Assembly: GCA_900314225.1 (NCBI GenBank)
Contig: OMUM01000130.1
Coordinates: 1-7,202 of the forward strand
Direction: 5' to 3'
DNA: 7,202 nucleotides
Source: an uncultured bacterium
GTDB taxonomy: Bacteria; Bacillota_I; Bacilli_A; RF39; UBA660
The position numbers and the translations under genes are program-made. Of this stretch, positions 1-7,200 are shown in pieces (position 1 is the first letter of the stretch; each line of letters begins with the position of its first letter). Below the pieces are notes generated by a model. It saw nothing but the letters and a program-made list of their open reading frames with translations. It did not search any database and was not told the DNA's origin.

Positions 1-11
1 AATATAGTATC

Positions 12-1385
12 TTAACTATTATATATTTTTAATAATTCAGTAATATGTTCATCCATTGTTACTAGGTTTAATTTATGTTTATAAAAATCATTTAATAATT
101 TTCTATTTTTGTATATATTCATAAATTTATTAACAAAGTCATCGATTGAACCTGATGTAAATACAAAATCTTTATTATTAGCAACTTCTTTTGCTCCACC
201 ATAGCTACCACACAAAACTGGCACACCTGATGCAATCATTTCAATTGTAACTTGTGGAAGATTATCTTCCCAAAGAATTGGAACAATTCCTAAATTTTTG
301 TTTTGTAAAATTCTTTCTAGTTCATCACGTTTATAACCATCAATCATTATTACATCTGAAAAAGATTTTTTTAGTAGATCTATTTCTTTAAAAATATTTT
401 TATCTGTAAATCTTGATGCAAAAGTTACTTCAATACTTTTTTTATAAGAATCAGGTATTTTCTTTAGTGCTTCAATTAAGAAATAGAATCCTTTATCTCT
501 ACGCATTGGTCCTAAATATATTATTCTAAAAATCTCAGATTTTGGATCAGCAACACATGAAGTAGGCTTTTTTAATGAAAAATCATTTCCTATATAATTA
601 ATTTTAATTATAGAAGGATTAATTCCTTTTTCAATCAAGATTTCACCAACTCTTTTACTAACAGCAACAACACAATCACAATATTTATTAATCATTTCTA
701 TATTTTTTTCTAAAAATAATTGGTAATAATTATCATCATATTTTTTATTTTTCTCTAATATATATCTTAAATGGATAACTTTATTAGATATATTCTTTAA
801 TTTATTATTCTTAATATTATTGCTATGTATTCTTTTACTGAGTTCCATCTTTCTTTTAGGATACATAAAACAGTTTCTACAATCATGATTATCTGCTTTT
901 AAACAATTACATTTACCACTATTCCATAAATTTACTTCAGGACATATTGAAAAATAATTGTGCGCAGAATATATTATTTTTATTTTTTTTAGTTCATCTT
1001 TTACTTTAAGACAATTAATACTAATACCTTCTAAATTATTAAAATGAATTACTGATAAATTAGGAATATTTTTACAAAAATCAATAAAGGTTGATGTTAT
1101 AATTTCATCTTCAACATAATTTTTAAAATTTGCTTCTGACTGTTTTGATGGTGCTAAAACTGGCGAATTTACTATTGTATATTCATCAACATTATATTTA
1201 TTATGTATTTTCTTTATATATATTTTTCTTGATTTATCATAAAATACTCCACTACTTAATACAACAATATTGTATTCTTTGTTTTCTTTAAGAGTGTTGA
1301 TTATATTTTTCTGATAAACATTAACTCCTCCACCGTCTGATGAATCTAATGAGTTCCAATTATAATATAAAATTGTTCTTTTCAT
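12..1385 (-). CDS. GT4-family (GT-B fold) glycosyltransferase
   Basis: This is a cytoplasmic or membrane-associated glycosyltransferase, predicted to transfer a sugar from a nucleotide sugar to the growing lipid-linked glycan; donor and acceptor cannot be read from the sequence. I place the start at the ATG at 1385 (457 aa), because a GAGG Shine-Dalgarno lies 5 bases before it; a GTG two codons upstream (1391) would sit inside that site. The N-terminal half has the glycine-rich loop GGGVNVY (residues 18-24) typical of GT4 acceptor-side domains. The C-terminal half has YLGPMRRDKG (about 290-299), then DNLPQVTIEMIASGVPVL (about 374-391), which holds a D-x7-E form of the GT4 EX7E signature, and GSYGGAKE just after. 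A cysteine cluster (148, 159, 161, 169, 172) lies in the N-terminal domain. The length is slightly above the usual 350-420 aa. It is the last complete gene of the operon here, 38 bases after the acyltransferase gene, and ends in TAA. The family is confident; the specificity is unknown. Confidence 0.9.
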   Translation of the reverse strand: MKRTILYYNWNSLDSSDGGGVNVYQKNIINTLKENKEYNIVVLSSGVFYDKSRKIYIKKIHNKYNVDEYTIVNSPVLAPSKQSEANFKNYVEDEIITSTFIDFCKNIPNLSVIHFNNLEGISINCLKVKDELKKIKIIYSAHNYFSICPEVNLWNSGKCNCLKADNHDCRNCFMYPKRKMELSKRIHSNNIKNNKLKNISNKVIHLRYILEKNKKYDDNYYQLFLEKNIEMINKYCDCVVAVSKRVGEILIEKGINPSIIKINYIGNDFSLKKPTSCVADPKSEIFRIIYLGPMRRDKGFYFLIEALKKIPDSYKKSIEVTFASRFTDKNIFKEIDLLKKSFSDVIMIDGYKRDELERILQNKNLGIVPILWEDNLPQVTIEMIASGVPVLCGSYGGAKEVANNKDFVFTSGSIDDFVNKFMNIYKNRKLLNDFYKHKLNLVTMDEHITELLKIYNS

Positions 1386-1388
1386 ACA

Positions 1389-1394
1389 CACCTC
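1389..1394 (-). promoter_or_regulatory. ribosome binding site that decides the GT4 start
   Basis: The minus strand reads GAGGTG here, with GAGG ending 5 bases before the ATG at 1385. The alternative GTG start at 1391 overlaps this site, so the ATG is preferred. Confidence 0.65.
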
Positions 1395-1423
1395 ACTGTT
1401 TATTATTTTTTATAATATTTCAA

Positions 1424-2449
1424 TTATGGTACTATTTTTTTCAATATTGGTATTTTCCTTAAGATGTATGCGATTAATATACATATAGGAACTATTATAA
1501 AAGGAGTTCCTAATCTATATAGTATGTTTTGTGTATTAATTGAAAATAATTTTACAAAAATCCTCAATACATACCAATGCATCAAATATATTGGAAATGT
1601 ATATTTACCAATAACATTAATTATTTTATAATTAGTAATTCTATTACCAATATCTTTAAGTAGTACAAATATTGCTACTGAATACATAATACAAGGTATG
1701 TTAGTATAGCCTTTATATGTATCAATTATTTTACCAGCATCCATTGATAATTTATATGTACCAATAATATGCATTAATAAACCTATAATACCTACAATAT
1801 AAATAATTATTTTTTGTTTTTTTGTTAATTCAATTCTATCTAATAGATATCCAAGTAATGGGTAAATTAAATATCCGCTTGCTACTAATACTGTAATAGG
1901 TAAATACAATCCTAAATTAAAAACATTATTAATAAAAGGTAATAAACTATTAAATATTATTCCTACAATAACTAAATATAAAAATGTACTTTTTTTCTTA
2001 GCTTTCTCTACTGAGCTAAATAAAGGAATACATAAATATATTATAAATAGTGATGTAAAGAACCAATATATTACAGTAAAAGATGTTGAAAATATTCCAT
2101 TAAATATATATTTAATATCAATATCATTTATTGATATTGATTTTTCTGCAAATATTCCAAATAATAATCCAAATAAACTCCAAATTATAAATGGAATAAA
2201 TGTTTTATTTATTCTTTTTTTAAAATATTCTTTTGTAGAATATTTTTCTTGATAATCAATTAGTGTAACACCAGTTATCATAAAGAATATTGGTACTGCA
2301 AAGAAAAATACACATTCAATTATATTAGCAGTAAACCAATATCTTTCTTTACTAAAAGACCAAAAACATCCATTTGTATGTAGGCATACTACAGCAATTG
2401 CTGATATAACACTTAATAATGTAATATAATTTTTTCTTTCTTTTTTCAT
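1424..2449 (-). CDS. acyltransferase-3 family integral membrane protein (probable glycan O-acyltransferase)
   Basis: A 341-aa polytopic membrane protein of the acyltransferase-3 type (OafA/WecH-like membrane domain), with about ten hydrophobic segments. Family members move acetyl or other acyl groups onto sugar hydroxyls at the membrane. The family hallmarks are visible: a histidine in the first membrane segment (H24, in VVCLHTNG), a following segment VPIFFMITG (about 52-60), and the basic stretch KKRINKTFIPF (about 77-87), matching the R/K-rich motif before the next helix. A late YLMHWYVLR-type motif lies near the C-terminal third. No SGNH extracytoplasmic domain is fused, so this is the short form. 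The ATG start follows AAGGAG with only 4 bases between, slightly tight. It sits 51 bases after glf and 38 before the GT4 gene. Decoration of the locus glycan, probably O-acetylation, is inferred from context; succinyl transfer or an unrelated substrate cannot be excluded. Confidence 0.88.
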   Translation of the reverse strand: MKKERKNYITLLSVISAIAVVCLHTNGCFWSFSKERYWFTANIIECVFFFAVPIFFMITGVTLIDYQEKYSTKEYFKKRINKTFIPFIIWSLFGLLFGIFAEKSISINDIDIKYIFNGIFSTSFTVIYWFFTSLFIIYLCIPLFSSVEKAKKKSTFLYLVIVGIIFNSLLPFINNVFNLGLYLPITVLVASGYLIYPLLGYLLDRIELTKKQKIIIYIVGIIGLLMHIIGTYKLSMDAGKIIDTYKGYTNIPCIMYSVAIFVLLKDIGNRITNYKIINVIGKYTFPIYLMHWYVLRIFVKLFSINTQNILYRLGTPFIIVPICILIAYILRKIPILKKIVP

Positions 2450-2460
2450 ACTACTCCTTA

Positions 2461-2491
2461 AAAAAATACTATGTTAATTATAGCATTTTTT
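2461..2491 (-). other. weak AT-rich hairpin in the glf-acyltransferase gap
   Basis: On the minus strand AAAAAATGCTAT (2491-2480) can pair with ATAGTATTTTTT (2472-2461) around a 7-base loop: 12 pairs, of which only one is G-C and one is G-U. A run of seven T (2466-2460) forms the distal arm, directly followed by the AAGGAG of the next gene. It resembles a degraded or very weak intrinsic terminator or attenuator. Such AT palindromes also arise by composition, so function is uncertain. Confidence 0.3.
2477..2485 (-). promoter_or_regulatory. possible internal promoter (extended -10)
   Basis: The minus strand reads TGCTATAAT, a perfect TGnTATAAT extended -10 element, in the 51-base gap before the acyltransferase gene. 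At 17 bases upstream the -35 candidate is TTTAAT (2505-2500), a poor match to TTGACA, which an extended -10 can tolerate. Transcription would begin around 2470 and give a short leader containing the AAGGAG site. TATAAT alone is common in DNA this rich in A and T; the added TG and the position are what make it worth listing. Confidence 0.4.
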
Positions 2492-2500
2492 ATATTAAAA

Positions 2501-3604
2501 TTAAAGACTATTTACTTTATCAAGTGCTGCTTTAATTACATCATCCATATCATAGTATTTATATTCAGCAAGTCTTCCACCAAATATAACATTTTCTTCT
2601 TTACTTGCTAAATCTCTATATTGATCTGCTAAAGCATTATTTTTATCATCATTAACTGTGTAATATTTTTCCATTCCTTCAACATAGTCTGATGGATATT
2701 CAAATGTTACAACTGTTTTTGGACTAGTTGAATCAAATTCAAAATGCTTGTGTTCTATTACTCTTGTATAATCTACCTCATGACCTGTATAATTTACTAC
2801 AGCATTTCCTTGATAGTTTTGTTCATCTAAAATTTTAGTATCAAATTTTAATGATCTATATTCTAATTTTCCTAATGAATAATTAAAATATTCATCTAAT
2901 GGTCCAGTATATACTATAGTAGTTGCCATGTTTTTATATTCTTCTACATTATCAAAGAAATCAGTATTTAATTTTACTTCAATTCCTTCTAACATTTTTT
3001 CTACTAGTTTTGTATATCCACCCATTGGAATACCTTGATATCTATCATTAAAGTAGTTATTATCATAAGTTAATCTTACAGGTAATCTTTTAATAATAAA
3101 TGCAGGTAATTCTGTACATGGTCTATTCCATTGTTTTTCAGTATAACCCTTAATTAATTTTTCATATATAGATCTACCTACTAATGAAATAGCTTGTTCC
3201 TCTAAATTAGTTGGTTCATGATCTATTTCTTTCTTTTCTTCATTAATATGTCTTAATGCATCTTCTGGTGTAAATACATCATTCCATATTTTACTGAATG
3301 TATTCATATTAAATGGCATATTATATACTTCATTACCAATTCTAGCAATTGGTGAATTTGTATATCTATTAAATTCTACAAATGAATTTACATAATCCCA
3401 TACATCTTTATAATCTGTATGGAATATATGTGCTCCATACTTATGAACATTTATACCTTCTACGTTTTCAGTATAAACATTACCACCTATATGATTCCTT
3501 TTTTCTATTACTAATACCTTTTTGCCTTCTCTTTTTAATCTATTAGCTATTGTAGAACCAAATAATCCAGATCCTACTATTAAATAATCATACTTCTTTT
3601 CCAC
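2501..3604 (-). CDS. glf: UDP-galactopyranose mutase
   Basis: A flavoenzyme that interconverts UDP-galactopyranose and UDP-galactofuranose in the cytoplasm, supplying Galf donors to polysaccharide glycosyltransferases. At 367 aa it has the usual bacterial length. The N-terminus is a Rossmann FAD site, GSGLFG (residues 11-16), followed by VLVIEKRNHIGGN (30-42). The family block HKYGAHIFHT is at 54-63 and YNMPFN at 94-99. Substrate-binding residues known from bacterial Glf have clear counterparts: W159 in EKQWNRP, R173 in IKRLPVRLTYD, Y185 in NYFND, R281 in YTRVIEHKHF, and R344 with Y349 in FGGRLAEYKYYDMD. The start is GTG at 3604, 7 bases after AGGAGG; no better ATG lies nearby. The 11-base gap to wzx, with the binding site overlapping the wzx stop codon, argues for coupled expression. 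It appears intact. Confidence 0.97.
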   Translation of the reverse strand: MEKKYDYLIVGSGLFGSTIANRLKREGKKVLVIEKRNHIGGNVYTENVEGINVHKYGAHIFHTDYKDVWDYVNSFVEFNRYTNSPIARIGNEVYNMPFNMNTFSKIWNDVFTPEDALRHINEEKKEIDHEPTNLEEQAISLVGRSIYEKLIKGYTEKQWNRPCTELPAFIIKRLPVRLTYDNNYFNDRYQGIPMGGYTKLVEKMLEGIEVKLNTDFFDNVEEYKNMATTIVYTGPLDEYFNYSLGKLEYRSLKFDTKILDEQNYQGNAVVNYTGHEVDYTRVIEHKHFEFDSTSPKTVVTFEYPSDYVEGMEKYYTVNDDKNNALADQYRDLASKEENVIFGGRLAEYKYYDMDDVIKAALDKVNSL

Positions 3605-3611
3605 TCTATTA

Positions 3612-3617
3612 CCTCCT
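3612..3617 (-). promoter_or_regulatory. glf ribosome binding site overlapping the wzx stop
   Basis: The minus strand carries a consensus AGGAGG 7 bases before the GTG start of glf. Its first two bases are the last two bases of the wzx TAG stop codon (3618-3616), so ribosomes finishing wzx arrive directly on the glf initiation region. Confidence 0.8.
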
Positions 3618-5049
3618 ACTTTATATAATTTAAAAATATGTTAATAAAATATTGAACAAATTTATCTTTTAAAATCAATAGGCATATTCCATATGCGGTT
3701 ACTCCTACTCCTATTTGAACAAACATACTGAATAATGAATTGCCCATAGTTATTTTTATAATTAATATCATTATTAACATTACTATACTTGATATAAAAT
3801 AATTTTTTGTTAATTTTAGGATTTTTTTATAATCTATGTATTTTTTGGTATAGAAAATTTGTGAAACTGTTACTGTTGCTTCTGCTATTATTGTTCCTAT
3901 TGCTGCTCCTATGGCACCATATCTTGGTATTAGAATAAGATTTATTAAAAAATTAACAATTGCTCCTATAATTACTGAATATGTATATTCTTTTTGTTTC
4001 TTTGTTGGCAAAAGGTATTGCATGCCTATTACATTACTCATTCCGATAAACAATAATATTGGTGTTAAAATTATCATTATTGGTATTACTTTATCATACC
4101 CCTTACCAAAGAACCATGGCACAAATACATTACTTATACATACAATCCCCACAATCATTGGTATGCTTATTAAAAAAACTAGATTAAATGCTCTTGTTAT
4201 ATATATTTTTATTGTCTCTGAATCTCCTTTGGCATAACTACTTGCTATTCTAGGAAGCATTACAGTCCCTAGAGAGGTAATTATTGTAAGCATTAGTTTT
4301 ATCATTTTTTCAGCTTGTGTATAATATCCTACTTCTGCTTTATTAACAATTATTGTTCCTAGCATTGTTTTATCTAATATTGTATATATTTGTATCGCAA
4401 TTTGAGGTATAAATAACACTAATGTTGCTTTAAAATGTTTTTTTAGGTTTAATTTTTTTATGTATTTTAATGTTATAAATTTAGGCAAATACAACCATAA
4501 GCTTAAATTTCCAATTAATATGCTAACAGTGTATATAATAAAATAGATATTTAAATCGTTTTTTGTTTTTACAAAAATAAAAATTAGTATTACACTTATC
4601 GTTTTTATTATTAGATTTCTTCCTACTGTTTTTTTGAATTCCTCTAGTCCTTGAAAAAACCAACTTATGTCTAATGTATTTGCTATTAATTCTAGCGTTA
4701 ATATTTTAAAATAATTATTAAATTCTCCATTTATACAAAAGATAAGGTAGAACAAAGCTAGAGATATTGTCATTGTTATAATTCTTAATGACAATATCTC
4801 TATAAATGATTTACTATATTTTTTTATATTATTTTGTTCATATGCTATTTCCCTTTGTCCATATAAAGCAATTCCTAAGGAACCAAATAATATAAAATAA
4901 GTACTTATACTTAATGTATATCCATAAATACCTATATTGGTTGCCCCTAATACTCTTGAAAGGTAAGGAGTTGTAATAAATGGTAATATTATTGCTACTA
5001 TTTGATATATTAAATTGTATATATAATTCTTTTTTACTGATTTTGCCAT
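3616..5049 (-). CDS. wzx: Wzx/RfbX-type polysaccharide flippase
   Basis: A 477-aa integral membrane protein of the polysaccharide-biosynthesis branch of the MOP/MATE exporter superfamily. Such proteins flip undecaprenyl-linked repeat units from the inner to the outer face of the membrane. Hydrophobic segments run along the whole length, about 12-14 by eye (for example near 11-33, 42-64, 89-106, 151-160, 168-188, 207-225 and 288-315). The N-terminus (KNYIYNLIYQIVAIILPFIT, then PYLSRVLGA) and the block DISWFFQGLEEFKK (127-140) are characteristic of this family, as are the small-residue helix GAIGAAIGTIIAEA in the C-terminal half and a charged N-terminal loop. The ATG at 5049 follows AAGGAGAG with 7 bases between GGAG and the start. 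It lies 18 bases after the GT2 gene and 11 before glf. Its presence implies a Wzx/Wzy-dependent pathway, although no wzy is in the window. The gene is intact and ends in TAG. Confidence 0.93.
   Translation of the reverse strand: MAKSVKKNYIYNLIYQIVAIILPFITTPYLSRVLGATNIGIYGYTLSISTYFILFGSLGIALYGQREIAYEQNNIKKYSKSFIEILSLRIITMTISLALFYLIFCINGEFNNYFKILTLELIANTLDISWFFQGLEEFKKTVGRNLIIKTISVILIFIFVKTKNDLNIYFIIYTVSILIGNLSLWLYLPKFITLKYIKKLNLKKHFKATLVLFIPQIAIQIYTILDKTMLGTIIVNKAEVGYYTQAEKMIKLMLTIITSLGTVMLPRIASSYAKGDSETIKIYITRAFNLVFLISIPMIVGIVCISNVFVPWFFGKGYDKVIPIMIILTPILLFIGMSNVIGMQYLLPTKKQKEYTYSVIIGAIVNFLINLILIPRYGAIGAAIGTIIAEATVTVSQIFYTKKYIDYKKILKLTKNYFISSIVMLIMILIIKITMGNSLFSMFVQIGVGVTAYGICLLILKDKFVQYFINIFLNYIK
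4759..4802. repeat. perfect 16-bp inverted repeat inside wzx
   Basis: TAGAGATATTGTCATT (4759-4774) is the exact reverse complement of AATGACAATATCTCTA (4787-4802), with a 12-base spacer between. The repeat covers codons 83-97 of wzx, at the start of a membrane segment. It would form a stable stem-loop in the mRNA. No T-run follows on the transcribed strand, so it is not a conventional terminator. Confidence 0.85.
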
Positions 5050-5054
5050 TCTTA

Positions 5055-5062
5055 CTCTCCTT
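5055..5062 (-). promoter_or_regulatory. wzx ribosome binding site
   Basis: The minus strand reads AAGGAGAG, with GGAG ending 7 bases before the wzx ATG. It is a strong site inside the 18-base gap after the GT2 reading frame, so wzx can be translated even though the upstream GT2 frame is interrupted. Confidence 0.75.
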
Positions 5063-5067
5063 ACTTT

Positions 5068-6063
5068 TTATTTTTTCTTAAATTTTCTTTTCCTCAGTTT
5101 ATTAATAATGTTAGCTGCAAATTCTGGATTTATCATATAAAATAAAGCCTTCATTTTTTCTTTGATTGGTATTGGTGCTTGAATTGCATTTTTTGCGCCT
5201 TTTTTTACTTCTTTTTTAATTCTTATATACAGTTTTTTATTAAAATCTTTATTGCAGGTTCCTATTATTGAATTTAGGCAATCACAATGAGTATGCCAGT
5301 TAGCATATTTTAATCCTTTTGATATATTATTATTTATTTTATCATATTTCTCTTGTAAATGTTTTGGTGCATCTATACTTCCGTTTATTTGATTAATACT
5401 AAACTTTGTCATAACACTGTTTTCATTATCAACTCTATAATAATATTTATTGACTGAAGTTATGCATACTTTTTTTGCTTTTAAAAATGTATCTATTGAA
5501 AAATTAAATCCTTCTCCGAAATGAATGTTTTTATTGAATAGTATATTGTTTTCTATTATTAAGCTTTTCTTAAATAGCTTATTCCATGAGGATATGAATA
5601 TCTTATAATATAGCATTTCTAATGCGGCTTCTTCTCCTGTTATTATTTCAGTTTTTTCTTCTTCTTTAATAATTCTTTCTTTATTAGTAGATTTATACTT
5701 TATGGGCATTCTTGATAATACTATATCACTTCCAGTTTCATTTATTAGTCTAACATAATTGCTAATATAGTCCTTCTCAATGAAATCATCACTATCAATA
5801 AATGTTATAAGATCTCCTTTAGATTCTTTAATACCATTATTTCTTGCGACACTTACACCAGAATTATTTTCTTCTATTATTCGTATTCTCTTATCTTTTT
5901 TAGAGTATTCTTTTACTTTTTTTAAAGTATTATCAGATGATCCATCATCTATTAATAATATCTCTACATTTTTATATTTTTGATTAATTATGGATTCTAT
6001 ACATTTATCAATTTAATCCTCTACTTTATAGATTGGTACAACTATGCTTATTAATTCTTCCAT
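5068..6063 (-). pseudogene. GT2-family glycosyltransferase interrupted by an in-frame TAA at codon 17
   Basis: Read through, this is a 331-codon inverting GT-A glycosyltransferase of family 2, predicted to add one sugar to the repeat unit. The ATG at 6063 follows GGAG (6077-6074) and begins MEELISIVVPIYKVED, the first strand of the GT2 fold. Codon 17 (6015-6013) is then TAA, and the frame resumes with IDKCIESIINQKYKNVEILL. Downstream are the nucleotide-binding DDGSSD (39-44), NNSGVSVARNNGI (66-78), the metal-binding DxD in FIDSDDF (88-94), and the C-terminal SSWNKLFKK (158-166) with FGEGFNF (182-188). Relatives usually have tyrosine at the stop position (VExYIDKC), so one base change explains it. 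No ATG, GTG or TTG lies in frame between the stop and M119 (5709). A start at M119 would lack the whole catalytic core and has no clear binding site. No other stop occurs in 314 codons, so the lesion is very recent, or a sequencing or assembly error. Confidence 0.85.
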
Positions 6064-6070
6064 TTTATCA

Positions 6071-7138
6071 CTACTCCACTATTGCTTTTATTGCTTTTTT
6101 TAAATAATAACCTTCTTTTAATCTTTTTCCTATTTTTTCTGCATTCTTTTTCATATCTCTATATTCTTTGTCTGAAAGATTATTAATTTTTTTATCTAGT
6201 TCTCCTAAATTATTTATTATTATACCTATTTTATTATCTAATACAAAATTTGCCAAAGCAGAATGACTCCAAACTATTATTGGCATACCTGCTGTTAAAT
6301 ATAATGAAGCTTTGTGAGGATTGTTGTATTTTAAGTACTCTCCAAAGCCACCTTCACATTTTTCAATTGATTGTCCATCCCATACCAAGCCAAAGCTTCC
6401 TTCTAGGTAATTTAATAATTCTTCCGGTAAAAATTTACCCTTATAATTTATATTTTTACCGCCATTTTTTTCGTTATACCCTACTCCAAATAAGTTAAAT
6501 CTAATATTTAACTCTTTTAGTTTTGATAAATAATTTGCTTTTTCAGATGATAAATTTCCTGCAATAACTATCGGATCTTTTTTATTTCTTTTCAATTCTT
6601 TTGGTTCTTTACTAACTAAGTAATCAAAAATATCTAAGCAAATAATTTTTTCTGATTCATTGCCATATTTTATTAATTCTTTTTTCATTGATTCATTATG
6701 TGCAATTATTTTATTCATTTCTAATAAAATCTTTTTATCTTCACGTTTTACTCTTGCACATAAAAATTTACCTTGATTTTCCGGCTTATATCTTAATGAA
6801 TCCATGTCATGTATAATTGATATAAATATTATTCCCCTTTTTTTGAATTTTCTTATTATTTTATTAAAAAGTAATGTTGTATTTAAAAGTGGATATTGAA
6901 TATACACTATATCATCTTTTTTTAATTTTTTTAATTCTTTACACCATATTCTTGAATTTTTTAAATATTGTAGAATCTGTTTCCACTTCATTAATTTGTT
7001 TTTTTGAACACCTTTTTTTGTTTCAATATAAAATTGTTTTATTTTTTGACTTTTTAAAATTGTTTCAACATCATTTCTAGCCTTAGATGATGCATTATAT
7101 TTACCTTCTGGTGTTCCTTCTACTATAAAATACTTCAT
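6071..7138 (-). CDS. probable galactofuranosyltransferase (WbbI-like sugar transferase)
   Basis: A 355-aa protein that I recognise as the GT-B type family often annotated beta-1,6-galactofuranosyltransferase (WbbI-like), common in Gram-positive exopolysaccharide clusters. It would transfer Galf from UDP-Galf at the cytoplasmic face. Visible family blocks, in order, are ASSKARND (16-23), VYIQYPL (78-84), IIHDMDSLR (108-116), AHNESM (146-151), IFDYL (170-174), AGNLSSEK (193-200), GLVWDG (250-255), then YLKYNNPHKASLYLTAGMPI (268-287) and SALANFV (293-299). There is no signal peptide and no membrane segment. The ATG at 7138 follows GAGGAG (7152-7147) by 8 bases. It lies 7 bases ahead of the GT2 gene and in the same operon as glf, which makes the donor; this supports the assignment. 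It appears intact and ends in TAG. The family is fairly sure; the linkage and acceptor are inferred from annotation practice and are not visible here. Confidence 0.82.
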   Translation of the reverse strand: MKYFIVEGTPEGKYNASSKARNDVETILKSQKIKQFYIETKKGVQKNKLMKWKQILQYLKNSRIWCKELKKLKKDDIVYIQYPLLNTTLLFNKIIRKFKKRGIIFISIIHDMDSLRYKPENQGKFLCARVKREDKKILLEMNKIIAHNESMKKELIKYGNESEKIICLDIFDYLVSKEPKELKRNKKDPIVIAGNLSSEKANYLSKLKELNIRFNLFGVGYNEKNGGKNINYKGKFLPEELLNYLEGSFGLVWDGQSIEKCEGGFGEYLKYNNPHKASLYLTAGMPIIVWSHSALANFVLDNKIGIIINNLGELDKKINNLSDKEYRDMKKNAEKIGKRLKEGYYLKKAIKAIVE

Positions 7139-7200
7139 ACTTTATTCTCCTCGTATAATAATTTTTGTAAGTGATTTATCATTGATATTTTGCTTACAAA
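7135..7200 (-). CDS. C-terminal end of an upstream gene (partial)
   Basis: A minus-strand frame enters from the right edge and ends in TGA at 7137-7135, overlapping the next ATG as ATGA, the classic coupled arrangement. The last residues read SMINHLQKLLYEENKV, a helix-like tail similar in style to glycosyltransferase C-termini. A competing open frame ends in TAA at 7144-7142 with the tail SLTKIIIRGE. Only one can be the real gene end. I prefer the ATGA frame from its amino-acid character, but about 20 codons is too little to identify a family. Confidence 0.45.
   Translation of the reverse strand, partial: FVSKISMINHLQKLLYEENKV

Noticed and set aside
1386..1391. GTG at 1391 as the start of the GT4 gene
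   Set aside because: It overlaps the GAGG binding site, which is well placed for the ATG at 1385 instead.
3911..4237. Open frame of 108 codons on the + strand opposite wzx
   Set aside because: It lies entirely antisense to a confident flippase gene, has no binding site in an operon context, and reads as the mirror of hydrophobic codons.
5068..5709. A free-standing 213-aa gene starting at the ATG at 5709
   Set aside because: It is the C-terminal part of the GT2 gene in the same frame. It lacks the donor-binding and metal-binding motifs, and no Shine-Dalgarno lies before this ATG.
5780..5983. Open frame on the + strand opposite the GT2 gene
   Set aside because: The opposite strand in this stretch encodes the conserved GT2 motifs DDGSSD and FIDSDDF, so the + frame is a shadow.
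6013..6015. Reassigned TAA codon or programmed readthrough as the explanation of the GT2 stop
   Set aside because: TAA ends at least three other genes in the window, and no stimulatory structure or readthrough context is evident; a point mutation or sequence error is simpler.
6250..6498. Open frame on the + strand opposite the galactofuranosyltransferase-like gene
   Set aside because: It is antisense to the most conserved part of that gene (NPHKASLYL region) and has no recognisable domain.
6874..7080. Open frame on the + strand at the right end, rich in Phe and Leu
   Set aside because: It is the complement of lysine-rich coding sequence; no support as a gene.
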